From UBA4923 sp964486135 (GTDB lineage Bacteria > Bacillota > Clostridia > Saccharofermentanales > DTU023): a stretch of DNA of 64,000 nucleotides. Of this stretch, positions 9,133 through 17,659 are shown piece by piece. Each line of letters begins with the position of its first letter. Within the stretch, counting starts at the first letter, position 1. Below the pieces are notes generated by a model. That model did no database searches, was not told the DNA's origin, and saw nothing but the letters and a program-made list of their open reading frames with translations. The DNA lies in the NCBI GenBank assembly GCA_964486135.1, contig CAZAKT010000004.1, positions 1 through 64,000 of the forward strand. Reading direction: 5' to 3'. A program made the translations under genes and the position numbers.

Positions 9133-9930
9133 TTATTCAGGGTAAAAGGACGCGACCGCATAACCGACGCCGAAGGGGCCCTCATAGGAATACAAGTCTG
9201 TCTTGACCTTGCTCCCCTCCAGCACTCCCGCCAGGATCTGGAAAGACCGGAGGCCACATTCAGCGGCTCTCTCCAGCAGGCGGGGATCAAAATGGAAGAG
9301 GGATTCAAGTTCACCTGTGCGGAAGATGCGGACGATCTCGGCGTCAAATTGCGGTCCTTCCGGCCGGTAACCATAGGGTCCATCCAGTTTCAGGACATGC
9401 GACAGGTCTCCGCTGGCAATATAGACAGCGCGCCGACCAAGGGCTCCTGCCACCCGGGCGAGCGAACGGCCCGCCTCATGGTGGACTGATTCGGGCAGGA
9501 GGGAGATACCGGTCACCACCAACTGGAAGTCCCTGTACTCTTCGTGGATAAAACGCAGGGGGATCAGGACCCCGTGGTCCAGTCCCTTGCGCCCCAGCCC
9601 CGTGACAGACGCGGCAATTCCATTTTCAAGCAGGTCCTGGAGGAAAGCTTGGGAAAAAACAGCGTCGAGCGCAACCGATTCCCCAAGGCCTCCTTGGCCA
9701 AAGGATCCAAAATCACCCTCAGCCCTGTCACCGCCGGCGATAAAGAAGCCGTCGGCGTAAAGGGGGGCATGCGGTGAGCTTAGGATAATCGTATCCGGCT
9801 TGAGTTCCGCAATTTCCCTTGCCAGGCGCCGGAAGGCCGCGATCGTACTTTCAATCTTTCTTTCTTCCCCCCGCCCGATTTCCGGCAGGATGATCGGGGG
9901 ATGGGGTACGGCGTAGGCTCCAAGAATCAT
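9133..9930 (-). CDS. amrB: AmmeMemoRadiSam system protein B (Memo-like / LigB-fold protein)
   Basis: This 265-residue protein has the Memo/class III extradiol dioxygenase-like fold signatures: HPPIILPEIGRG at the N-terminus, SPHAPLY near residue 55 and ASGDLSH near residue 175, with histidines that could bind a metal. It opens the three-gene cassette with a good GGGAGGA site before the ATG at 9930. Whether it is enzymatic, or a metal/redox protein partnering the radical SAM enzyme, is unresolved for the family. Confidence 0.85.
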   Translation of the reverse strand: MILGAYAVPHPPIILPEIGRGEERKIESTIAAFRRLAREIAELKPDTIILSSPHAPLYADGFFIAGGDRAEGDFGSFGQGGLGESVALDAVFSQAFLQDLLENGIAASVTGLGRKGLDHGVLIPLRFIHEEYRDFQLVVTGISLLPESVHHEAGRSLARVAGALGRRAVYIASGDLSHVLKLDGPYGYRPEGPQFDAEIVRIFRTGELESLFHFDPRLLERAAECGLRSFQILAGVLEGSKVKTDLYSYEGPFGVGYAVASFYPE

Positions 9931-10012
9931 GGTTACAGTCCTCCCTTGCTGACGGGCAGGCTTCCCGGGAGACTATCCGTTTGGTGGCGAGCTGGTCTGT
10001 GCCCTCCCGGTA

Positions 10013-10747
10013 TCAGCCGACCGCGCCCATGCAGTATTCGCAGGCCCCGTTCTCGTCGGGCATGGTCATGGCCCCGCAATGTGGACAGATGACCCTTTGT
10101 TTGGGTTTCGCCTTTTCCTGTTTCTCCTCCATGGCCCCATCACGCAGGCTTAGCAGGGCGGCCACGATCTCTTTCGCGTCACGATTGGCTTCCTTGTAAT
10201 CGGGATGGAGAATTCCTTTCTCCAGGGAGGAATTGTTGACCTGGAGGCGCATCTGGTTGATCCAGGGATGCGAGACATCGATCAGAACATAGAAGTTGTA
10301 ATAGGTGACTTCTTTTGTTTTTGCCGGAACAGCCGGTTTGCCGTCCTTGGCGGGAACCGCCCGTTCAATGGTTTCAGTCCGGCTGCCTTGCTCAAGGTCA
10401 ACACGGGCACCCAGGATCTGTTCTGCCGTGAAAACATCGGGATTGGCATCCTGGTAACGGCGGGCTTTGGTGATGAACCACAGGCTTCGCCCATCGTCGA
10501 CGTAGAGCTTGAGGGATGACCCCACCGTCCTGGTCGGTTCAATGGTCTGGATCAGCTCCTGGTTTTCGGCGCGGTCATCGAGATGCTGTTTCATCTCTTC
10601 CACGGTGAAGTTCTTTCTGCTCGTCAGGTAGGGCGACTGCTTTTTCGCGCACTCCGAACAGAGCCGGCCGTCCTTGACCTTTTTCCCTCCGAGAAGTCCC
10701 GTTTTCCCACCGCAAATATCACAATTTTTTCGGTCGAAAATCCCCAT
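10013..10747 (-). CDS. DUF4428 zinc-ribbon domain protein
   Basis: The N-terminus reads CDICGGKTGLL followed by LCSECAKK, the four-cysteine zinc-binding layout of DUF4428. The middle ~120 residues are a beta-rich, pleckstrin-like region (FITKARRYQDANP) and the C-terminus adds a second zinc ribbon (CPHCGAMTMP and CEYC). The ATG at 10747 follows GGAAGG; a GTG two codons earlier is possible. No membrane segment is seen, so it is probably cytoplasmic. Its function is unknown. The two zinc ribbons suggest nucleic-acid or protein binding. It stands alone. Confidence 0.75.
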   Translation of the reverse strand: MGIFDRKNCDICGGKTGLLGGKKVKDGRLCSECAKKQSPYLTSRKNFTVEEMKQHLDDRAENQELIQTIEPTRTVGSSLKLYVDDGRSLWFITKARRYQDANPDVFTAEQILGARVDLEQGSRTETIERAVPAKDGKPAVPAKTKEVTYYNFYVLIDVSHPWINQMRLQVNNSSLEKGILHPDYKEANRDAKEIVAALLSLRDGAMEEKQEKAKPKQRVICPHCGAMTMPDENGACEYCMGAVG

Positions 10748-10855
10748 ATACACCTTCCTTTCGGGAGCCTGGCCCCATAGGTATTATCTCCGGCAACGAT
10801 TGTCCGGAACTAAGACTAAGTTTAGCATGACTCGCAAACTCGGCGCTTGGGTAAC

Positions 10856-11608
10856 TTAGTTCGTATCCTCTTCCGACTCCGGCTTAAGACTGATTTGGGG
10901 CTCAAGCCAGGCTGTCATCTCATCCAGCAGGGCCAGGACTGGAACTTCCTCCATATAGATATGGACCGGTACGAGTTCACGGACTTCCGCTTCCTTCATA
11001 CCCGACAGCTCAGTCAACTCCCTGATATAGCCGGCGTAGGAGGCCAGATCAAATTCCCGGCCCTGGCGTTTCAGGTATTCCTGCGCCAGGACACGGAAGA
11101 GGAAGTTGTTGCGTCCTAGATAGAGCACATGCTGGCGAACCTCCCCCTCGTCAAGGCCCGGAGCTCCAAATTCCTTCCGGCCTGCCTCTGTCAGGGTCAT
11201 ACCCTGTCGCTTGGCGTTTTCCTCAAAGGCCTCCAGGCGTAATTGGCTCTCCCGGGTCGCCTCCTCGTCATTTATTGCGAAGGTGCTCCGCTGGACCAGC
11301 TGTGGCAGCAGATAGTTCATCAGGACCATCTGTGTCTGTTCAGCCACCATGGCAAGCGGTATTTCCCGGACCAGGGTTTCCCTGTATTGTTCAACGCTTT
11401 CAATCCCGGGCAGCTCTTCTTTCTTTACCATTTCATCTGTCAGGACGTGGGGCTGTCCCTCCGCCAGCTCGATCGTACTGTGTTTTTCAGCCAGACTTTG
11501 ACACTGCATCTCCACAAAAGAGTCCAAGTCAGGTAGTGTCAGTTGGGTGAGTGATTCGGGGATTTCGATGCTCTTGTAATCGTAGATAAAGCTAACTTTT
11601 GTATCCAT
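10856..11608 (-). CDS. Trigger-factor C-terminal-domain-like protein
   Basis: The 250-residue protein resembles the helical C-terminal chaperone domain of trigger factor (segment ELPGIESVEQYRETLVREIP and the helices after it). It has only a short N-terminal beta region and no obvious FKBP-type prolyl isomerase domain or ribosome-docking GFRxGxxP loop. It is therefore probably not the main trigger factor but a shorter relative that could act as a cytosolic chaperone. The ATG at 11608 follows AAGGAAG. The C-terminus is acidic (ESEEDTN). It has no operon partner. The assignment rests on a general helical similarity and should be treated as moderate. Confidence 0.6.
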   Translation of the reverse strand: MDTKVSFIYDYKSIEIPESLTQLTLPDLDSFVEMQCQSLAEKHSTIELAEGQPHVLTDEMVKKEELPGIESVEQYRETLVREIPLAMVAEQTQMVLMNYLLPQLVQRSTFAINDEEATRESQLRLEAFEENAKRQGMTLTEAGRKEFGAPGLDEGEVRQHVLYLGRNNFLFRVLAQEYLKRQGREFDLASYAGYIRELTELSGMKEAEVRELVPVHIYMEEVPVLALLDEMTAWLEPQISLKPESEEDTN

Positions 11609-11785
11609 AAGGCTTCCTTTACACTGTTTTCCGCCGGCTGTCCAGGACAAGCCGGCAAACACTTCAAATCATATTCTACAGAATAACCCCCGCCCCGTCT
11701 TTTTGTCGTGCCCGGCAATACAAGGAAGCGGATCGCAGTCACCCGAAAATCCGGTATACTTGCCTGGAGGATCTCGTGTACATCT

Positions 11786-12535
11786 ATGATTTATTTCTTT
11801 ATCATCCTTTTTTTCATGCTCATCCTCGAAACCGTAGTCGGTTTCGGATCGACCTCGATCGGCATCCCCATCCTGGCGCTGGCTCTGGGGACAGAAAAAT
11901 CGGTCGCCTTGATGTCGGCCTCCGGTATGGCCCTCTGCCTGGTCATTTTCATTACACAAATCCGGCAGGTGAATTGGCGCGAATTTCTTATCATTGCCTC
12001 CTGTATTCTCCCTTTCCTTCCCTTGGGCTACCTGCTCTACGCCAAGCTCCGTTTATTTGAATGGGCCCTTCGCCTGATCATTGGGACGGTTGTCGTCACC
12101 GTCGCCGGGCATGAATTGTGGCGGAACCTGATCAAGAGGGAGGAGAGTAAGCTCCCTCCCTGGATAATTTATTCCGCCTTGGGACTCGGCGCTGTCGTCG
12201 AGGGTATGTTTTCCATGGGTGGCCCCCTGGTCAATCTCTACTCCTTGACCCGCCTTAAGGACAAGAGCGTCTTCCGGGCGACCATGGCCGGGATTTGGAC
12301 CCTCTCCATCAGCCTCTCCCTGGTCTTTCGCGTTTTCTATCTCCAGGTCTACACAAAAACCATGTGGACAAGTATTCTTTACAGCCTGCCGATCATGGCC
12401 GTCGCCTTTATCCTTGGCAACAGGCTCCATCACAGGATTCCCCAGGAAAAGTTCAAAAATATTGTTTATGCTGTCCAGCTATTGAGCGGTCTCTTCTCAA
12501 TCGTCGGGGGACTATCCCTTCTAATCAAGCAATAG
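11786..12535 (+). CDS. TauE/SafE family permease (first of tandem pair)
   Basis: This is a 249-residue, strongly hydrophobic protein with about eight membrane spans. It begins directly in a membrane helix and has the family-like GFGSTSIGIPIL motif; members export or import sulfite, sulfonates or organic anions. The ATG at 11786 (MIYFFII) has GGAGGA about 14 nt upstream; the longer frame starts upstream without support. A TATACT -10-like box lies at 11755-11760. A clear paralogue follows 82 bp downstream, aligning along its whole length (for example FRATMAGIWTLS against FRATMAGVWIVT). Confidence 0.8.
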   Translation: MIYFFIILFFMLILETVVGFGSTSIGIPILALALGTEKSVALMSASGMALCLVIFITQIRQVNWREFLIIASCILPFLPLGYLLYAKLRLFEWALRLIIGTVVVTVAGHELWRNLIKREESKLPPWIIYSALGLGAVVEGMFSMGGPLVNLYSLTRLKDKSVFRATMAGIWTLSISLSLVFRVFYLQVYTKTMWTSILYSLPIMAVAFILGNRLHHRIPQEKFKNIVYAVQLLSGLFSIVGGLSLLIKQ

Positions 12536-12617
12536 GTCTCCAAAATAGCGTATACTCTTGGGCAAGGTAGCCCGGCTGTGACCGGCCTTCAATCTGTTTG
12601 CACTTGAGGTGGAATCT

Positions 12618-13361
12618 ATGATCTTCTATTTATTGCTTGTTTTCCTCTTGAATATCATGGAGGCAATCGCCGGCTTCGGCTCCATCACGCTGGGCGTGCC
12701 CATCCTTTCCATCTTCTGGGGGGCGGAGGTCTCAGTCGCCCTCTTCACGGTGACCAGCCTCTTTATGATCGCCCTCATGGTGGCGACCCAATACAAGAAG
12801 ATCAATGTCCGTGAATTCCTTATTATCACGGCTTGCATTGTCCCCATCATGCCGGTCGGCTATCTGCTCTTTGCGAAGCTCCGCTATATCGAGTGGGCGC
12901 TCAGGCTCATCATAGGCAGCCTGGTCGCCTTTGTCAGCGGCCGCGAGGTCCTCCGCATGATCCGCAAGAAAGAGCAAAAGGAACTCCCCCGCGCCGCTAT
13001 GTACCTCTCCCTGGGGATCGGCGCTGTCATCCAGGGCATGTTCTCTATGGGTGCCTCGCTTATCAATGTCTATGCGCTCAGCCGCTTGAAGGATAAGACG
13101 ACCTTCCGCGCGACCATGGCCGGGGTCTGGATCGTCACCAATACCATTTCCACCCTTTACAGGGCCTTCGTGCTGAATGTCTACACCAAGCCCATCCTGA
13201 CCACCATCGCCTACGCCCTGCCCTTTGTCGCCGTTGCCTTCCTGATCGGAAACTATCTGCACCACAGAATTTCCAACCAGCGCTTTACCAACCTCGTCTA
13301 CATCGTCCAATTTATCAGCGGATTGATTTCGATTGCCAGTGGGATCAGCATGCTGGTTTAA
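12618..13361 (+). CDS. TauE/SafE family permease (second of tandem pair)
   Basis: The 247-residue paralogue of the preceding permease has the same GFGSITLGVPIL and FRATMAGVW motifs, so the pair arose by tandem duplication. The ATG at 12618 has GAGGTGG at ideal spacing. A TATACT box just upstream (12551-12556) mirrors the one before the first copy, suggesting that the promoter was duplicated too. Its stop codon overlaps the convergent maf stop by 4 bp. The substrate is unknown. The two could form a heteromeric carrier or differ in specificity. Confidence 0.8.
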   Translation: MIFYLLLVFLLNIMEAIAGFGSITLGVPILSIFWGAEVSVALFTVTSLFMIALMVATQYKKINVREFLIITACIVPIMPVGYLLFAKLRYIEWALRLIIGSLVAFVSGREVLRMIRKKEQKELPRAAMYLSLGIGAVIQGMFSMGASLINVYALSRLKDKTTFRATMAGVWIVTNTISTLYRAFVLNVYTKPILTTIAYALPFVAVAFLIGNYLHHRISNQRFTNLVYIVQFISGLISIASGISMLV

Positions 13362-13954
13362 CCGCGGAGATCATAAGCCTGTAGCCTTGCATAGACCTCC
13401 GCGATCGGAAGGCCCATGACAGAGAAGAAGTCTCCCTCGATCCCCTCAATCAAAAGGCCTCCCAGTTCCTGGATCCCATAGGCCCCTGCCTTGTCCATGG
13501 GAAGCCCCGTCTCAACATAACGGTCAATAAGCGCTTCCAGTGAAGGGCTGAGGGGGCGGAAGGTCACCAGGGAGGTCTGTGAAAAGACCTCTACACCGGC
13601 TGTTGACGCAAGCGCGACGCCCGTGTCCACCGTGTGGGTCCGGCCCGCCAGTGTCCGGAGCATGCGCCGGGCATCCTGGGCGTCCAGGGGTTTGCCGAAC
13701 TCAATCCCGTCCAGGGTCACCAGGGTATCGGCAGCCAGGATGAGCGCGTCAGGGTATTTTTTTGAGACGGCCCCCGCCTTGGCGGCGGCCAATCGCTCCA
13801 CGACCGCCTTTCCCGTGATCTCCGGGCAGTCCTTACGCAGCCTTCCCATGATTCCGTCTTCATCACAATCGGAAGGCACGGTTTCAAAGGCGATCCCGGC
13901 CAGGGTTAAGAGCTCACGCCGCCTCGGCGACTGGCTGGCCAGGATGAGCCTCAT
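13358..13954 (-). CDS. maf: Maf-like nucleoside triphosphate pyrophosphatase
   Basis: Maf proteins hydrolyse non-canonical or modified nucleoside triphosphates to monophosphates, a house-cleaning role also linked to septum control. The N-terminal ILASQSPRRRELL motif and the AADTLV and GKPLDAQDA segments are diagnostic. Length of 198 residues is normal. Its ATG overlaps the stop of the upstream fused ABC gene by 4 bp (ATGA), so the genes are translationally coupled despite unrelated roles. Confidence 0.93.
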   Translation of the reverse strand: MRLILASQSPRRRELLTLAGIAFETVPSDCDEDGIMGRLRKDCPEITGKAVVERLAAAKAGAVSKKYPDALILAADTLVTLDGIEFGKPLDAQDARRMLRTLAGRTHTVDTGVALASTAGVEVFSQTSLVTFRPLSPSLEALIDRYVETGLPMDKAGAYGIQELGGLLIEGIEGDFFSVMGLPIAEVYARLQAYDLRG

Positions 13955-15486
13955 CGGACCGCCCCCGACTTTCTCAATTCGAGGACATTGGCCTTTAGGC
14001 GGTCTATTAGGCTGAGGTCATGGGTGGCGATGAGGATCGGCTTGCCCTTGGCGGTCTCAAGCAGAAGCTTTATGGCCTGGCTCTCATGCGCCTGGTCGAG
14101 TTCACGGAAGGCCTCGTCCAAGTAAAGAATATCCGATTCCGGGGCCAGGGCCCTTGCCAGCGCCAGCCTTCTCTTCTCCCCGCCGGAGAGGGTCGAGGCT
14201 GGCTGATCCTTGACAGTCAATAAATCGAGCGCTTCGAGTAGCTGGTCAGCCCTCCCCTCCTCGTAGTCAGGCAGCACCAGACGGATATTGTCCCGGGCCG
14301 ACAGCTGGGGGAGCAGGCGATTTTCCTGGAAGACGAAAACCCCGCGCTCGGGTACCCCTTCGATCCGGCCGCTGTCCGGCCGGATCAGGCCGGCGATCAA
14401 TCGCATAAGCGTCGTCTTGCCGATACCGGACGGACCTGTGATGACAAGCGGCTTGTCGAGTGGAAGCCGGGCGTCGTAATCACTGAAGACATAGGAAGAG
14501 CCAAAGCACTTGCTGACCTGGACAATCTCGATGGCCGGCGGGTCTTCGCCTGGGCTGGCCGTATGGATGCTGAGGACACCGCTTAGCCGAATAGCCTGTC
14601 CGTCTGCGGGGCAGACAGGGGCTTCTTCGACCGCCGACCTTCCCTCTCGCAGGAGCTCCGCCCTGGTCTTCAGGGCCTTCTCTTCCTGCCGCCCTTTTTT
14701 CAATAAGCGGGAGAGATCAAAGCTTCTTAAGCTTTGCCCGATATGGGTCAGAAGGAAGCGGAAGAGGCGGATCAGCACTTGCTCGGTAAGGAAGGAAACC
14801 AGGACCAGGGCCAGGGTCCAGGCCAGGAGTTTTTCCATATCGAGATAAAGCTTGGCCTCGTGCATATGCCGGCCGATTGTGCCCGGGGCAAAAGCAAGGA
14901 CCTCGGCGGCGACGCCTGCTTTCCAGGCCATACCGACAGCCACCGATGTCGAGGCCAGGAAGACCTCCCGACAGCCGGGCACCACGAGATAGCGTATCAG
15001 CTCGCCCTTCTTCAATGAGAAGACCCGGCCCATTTCCAGGAGCCCGGGATCAAGGTCCGATAAGGCGGACAAGAGCTGGCCATAGTTCAGAGGGAAGACG
15101 ATCAGTCCGCAGATGAAGCTGGTGAGCAGGGACTCTCCCATGAAGAAGAGGGCGACCAGGATGAAGGAGACGATGGGGACCGACTTCATGACAAGGATCA
15201 AAGGTGAGAGCAGGAGGCGGAGTGGACGGTGCCTTGAGGCGAACCAGGCGGCCAGGATGGCGAGGGCGGTCGCGACCAATACGCTTCGCAGGATCCGGCC
15301 GGCCGAACGGAGGACGGACAACCAGCCGTCGGCCTTCGAAAACAGATTGACGAAGGTCAGGACAACCCTGCCTGGTGACGGCAAAAGGAAGCCGGTGCCC
15401 GCAAAGGAGGCCAGGATCTGCCAAAGGATAAGGAGCAGGAGCGCTCCGGCGGCAATAAAAAATGTGTCTTTCCCTTTACTTGGCAC
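13951..15486 (-). CDS. Fused ABC importer: SsuC/TauC-type permease plus ATPase in one chain
   Basis: Residues ~1-240 are a BPD-type permease (about six spans, opening SFAGTGFLLPSP). After a charged linker (~245-310), residues ~320-511 are an ATPase with Walker A GPSGIGKTT, signature LSGGEKRR and Walker B ILYLDEAF. In the sulfonate/nitrate/thiamine-precursor family these are usually separate proteins, so the fusion is unusual. The ATPase half is short (~190 residues) and ends soon after the H-loop (IATHDLS). The start is the GTG at 15486, overlapping the binding-protein gene by 11 bp, so binding protein, fused transporter and maf form one unit. The substrate is unknown. Confidence 0.85.
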   Translation of the reverse strand: MPSKGKDTFFIAAGALLLLILWQILASFAGTGFLLPSPGRVVLTFVNLFSKADGWLSVLRSAGRILRSVLVATALAILAAWFASRHRPLRLLLSPLILVMKSVPIVSFILVALFFMGESLLTSFICGLIVFPLNYGQLLSALSDLDPGLLEMGRVFSLKKGELIRYLVVPGCREVFLASTSVAVGMAWKAGVAAEVLAFAPGTIGRHMHEAKLYLDMEKLLAWTLALVLVSFLTEQVLIRLFRFLLTHIGQSLRSFDLSRLLKKGRQEEKALKTRAELLREGRSAVEEAPVCPADGQAIRLSGVLSIHTASPGEDPPAIEIVQVSKCFGSSYVFSDYDARLPLDKPLVITGPSGIGKTTLMRLIAGLIRPDSGRIEGVPERGVFVFQENRLLPQLSARDNIRLVLPDYEEGRADQLLEALDLLTVKDQPASTLSGGEKRRLALARALAPESDILYLDEAFRELDQAHESQAIKLLLETAKGKPILIATHDLSLIDRLKANVLELRKSGAVR

Positions 15487-16459
15487 CGTAATAGAAATCT
15501 TCAGCCGGCAGCTGGCCGCCTATCGCCTCTGGATTGATGGCAAATAAGAGGTCAAGAAAGCCAGACAGGGACTGCTTCATCGCGTCGTCGCGGGCAAAGT
15601 GGATATTGCAGAAGGGAATGGCCTCCCTGGCCACAGCCGCGTCAAAGATATCCAGACTTTCGATCACTTCGGCGACTTGATCAGGCTGGTCATTGGTCAG
15701 CGCAATGGCCTGCTCATAACTTTTCAGGAATGCCTCCACTGCCTGGGGGTGCTGATCGACGACCTCTTTCTGGGCCACCAGGACACCCATAACAAGGCCG
15801 GCATCCGGGATCAAACGCGACCAGTCCTGGTTCAGGTCGAGCGCCAGGCGCAGATCGTCAAGCTGTTTCTGGGCTATGGTAACGAAGGGCTGGGGAAGGA
15901 GGGCGACCGAGCCGGGTTCAGCGGCCAGTTGGGCGACGATGGCGGCGTGCTCGCTCATCCATTCGATCTCGAGATCCTGTCCGGGGTCCAGGCCACTTTT
16001 TTCGAGGAGAAGGTTCAACACGTACTCGGGTACAGCACCTTCACCGGAAGCATAAAGCTTCCTGCCGGCCAGGTCCCCGAGTGAGTGGATGGTATCCCCG
16101 CGCTCGACAATATCCAGGACACCCAGGGTGTTGATGGCGATGACGACTATGCCCCCTTCGGTTTTATTGTAAAGGGTGGAGGCGAGGTTGGCTGGCACAG
16201 CCGCCAGATCGCAGTCCCCCCTGACTATTTTGGGAACGATCTCCTCCGGCGAGGCAAGGACATCAAAGTCAATGCCGTAGGCCTCCTTACCCTCCAGAGC
16301 ATCCGCTACCAGTGGCGCCAGTCCCATACTCGTGGGTCCCTTCAGGCCTGCCAGCCTGAAGGTCACAAGGTCTTCCGGACTTTCGGGCGCCTTCGGGGCG
16401 CAGGCCACCAATAAAAGGATGGTGAGAAGAAAGGCGCCGGCCATTAAAACTTTCCTCAT
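15476..16459 (-). CDS. ABC transporter substrate-binding lipoprotein (NMT1/SsuA-like)
   Basis: A lipoprotein signal peptide (basic MRK, hydrophobic core, lipobox LVAC with Cys20) is followed by a periplasmic-binding-protein type 2 domain of the NMT1/SsuA/ThiY kind. Motifs include GDCDLAAVPANLA and a hinge at SLGDLAGRKLYASG. It would be anchored outside the membrane and deliver its ligand to the fused transporter encoded just downstream. The ligand could be a sulfonate, a pyrimidine precursor or another small anion; the sequence does not decide. Confidence 0.85.
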   Translation of the reverse strand: MRKVLMAGAFLLTILLLVACAPKAPESPEDLVTFRLAGLKGPTSMGLAPLVADALEGKEAYGIDFDVLASPEEIVPKIVRGDCDLAAVPANLASTLYNKTEGGIVVIAINTLGVLDIVERGDTIHSLGDLAGRKLYASGEGAVPEYVLNLLLEKSGLDPGQDLEIEWMSEHAAIVAQLAAEPGSVALLPQPFVTIAQKQLDDLRLALDLNQDWSRLIPDAGLVMGVLVAQKEVVDQHPQAVEAFLKSYEQAIALTNDQPDQVAEVIESLDIFDAAVAREAIPFCNIHFARDDAMKQSLSGFLDLLFAINPEAIGGQLPAEDFYYGAK

Positions 16460-16530
16460 CGGGTACCTCCCATCAAATCTGCCGGATTACACCCGGTGGT
16501 ATTGAATTAACCTAGTGAAGGATCCCCATA

Positions 16531-16559
16531 ACAATACGCCGACAAGGCTTTTTCGGCAA
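16531..16559 (-). promoter_or_regulatory. Candidate promoter for the binding-protein/fused-transporter/maf operon
   Basis: On the minus strand a -35 box TTGCCG (16554-16559), a 17-bp spacer and a -10 box TATTGT (16531-16536) precede the lipoprotein gene by about 70 bp. GCCGA/TCGGC arms within this interval could form a small dyad. Confidence 0.4.
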
Positions 16560-16689
16560 GTTCAAAATGACCGGAAGCGGTCAATGTGGGGGATGACCAA
16601 GCTTCGTCCCGGGCCAATTTATGATAGAATTTACTAGTTCAATATTTATGAACCCTACAATATTTAGAAAGCCCAACTATCTGAGTTTT

Positions 16690-17649
16690 ATGCGATTAAA
16701 AAGACAGGTTGCTCTATTGGTTGCCCTGGCCATTCTTCTCTCCCTCTTTGTAGCGGTTGCCCTCTTGCTGGCCATGAGTGGCTGCCAGCAGGCAGATGTC
16801 GTGGCGAACCCGGTTACGACAGAGTCGAGCAGTCCGGTTCCGGAGACCTCCGACAAACCGACTACAACCACAAGCACCACGACAACAAGGACCACTAGCC
16901 GGGAAACAACAACAACCCGTCAATCGACGACCCCTATAACGACAAGTACCAGCCGGACATCGAAAACGGAAACGAAAACCAGCCCCAAGCCCAGCGCCAC
17001 CAGTCCGGTTGAGACCAGTAAGCCAAGCACCGCCGCGCCGATCACGCCCAAGGAACCGGGAGCGGTGGCCATCACTTTTGACGATGGACCGGGCGCGCAC
17101 ACCGCAAGATTGCTGGACGCCTTGAATAAATACCAGGTCAAGGCCAGCTTTTTCGTCCAGGGCCGCTTTGTCAACGAGCACCCCGACCTGATCCGGCGTA
17201 TGCGTGACGAGGGACACCAGGTCGGGAACCATACCTATTCTCATCAGTTCCTGACTTCACTAGATGACGCCAATCTCGCAAGCCAGCTGTCAACGGCCAG
17301 CGATGCCATTGAGGCGGTCTTGGGTTCCAGGCCCACCCTCATGCGGCCACCGGGCGGCTACGGTAACGCAAGAGTCTATGCGGAAGCCGCCAATCAAGGC
17401 ATGGCAATCGTCTACTGGGATATTGACACGAATGACTGGCGCTACAAGAACAGCCAATACGTCCACGACTACCTGCTCAACCATACGGAAAAGGGCAAGA
17501 TCGTCCTTCTGCACGACGTCCACAAGTCGACAGTCGATGGCTTCATCAGCGCCCTCCCCCTCTTGATAGAGCGGGGTTTTACCTTCCTCACTGTCAGCGA
17601 GCTGGTTGGTCTGAATCCGGGCGACGTCTATCCCACCCGCTGGAGGTAG
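16690..17649 (+). CDS. Polysaccharide deacetylase (NodB domain), secreted or lipid-anchored
   Basis: A signal sequence ending in a lipobox-like AMSGC leads into a ~95-residue Ser/Thr/Pro-rich linker (runs of TTTST and TSRTSK) and then a NodB deacetylase domain. Catalytic motifs are visible: TFDDGP (general base and metal Asp), NHTYSH (metal histidines), RPPGGYGN and LLHDVH. Such enzymes remove acetyl groups from peptidoglycan or other N-acetylglucosamine polymers. The long linker suggests that the domain reaches into the cell wall. The start is uncertain: ATGs at 16621, 16648 and 16690 all lack a clear ribosome binding site. 16690 gives the most normal signal peptide. Confidence 0.88.
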   Translation: MRLKRQVALLVALAILLSLFVAVALLLAMSGCQQADVVANPVTTESSSPVPETSDKPTTTTSTTTTRTTSRETTTTRQSTTPITTSTSRTSKTETKTSPKPSATSPVETSKPSTAAPITPKEPGAVAITFDDGPGAHTARLLDALNKYQVKASFFVQGRFVNEHPDLIRRMRDEGHQVGNHTYSHQFLTSLDDANLASQLSTASDAIEAVLGSRPTLMRPPGGYGNARVYAEAANQGMAIVYWDIDTNDWRYKNSQYVHDYLLNHTEKGKIVLLHDVHKSTVDGFISALPLLIERGFTFLTVSELVGLNPGDVYPTRWR

Positions 17650-17659
17650 CAGGCCGGGC

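Noticed and set aside
8601..9383. Longer AMMECR1 gene starting at 9383
   Set aside because: The extra N-terminal 87 codons overlap the Memo-like gene and read as its frame-shifted shadow. The ATG at 9122 has an excellent ribosome binding site.
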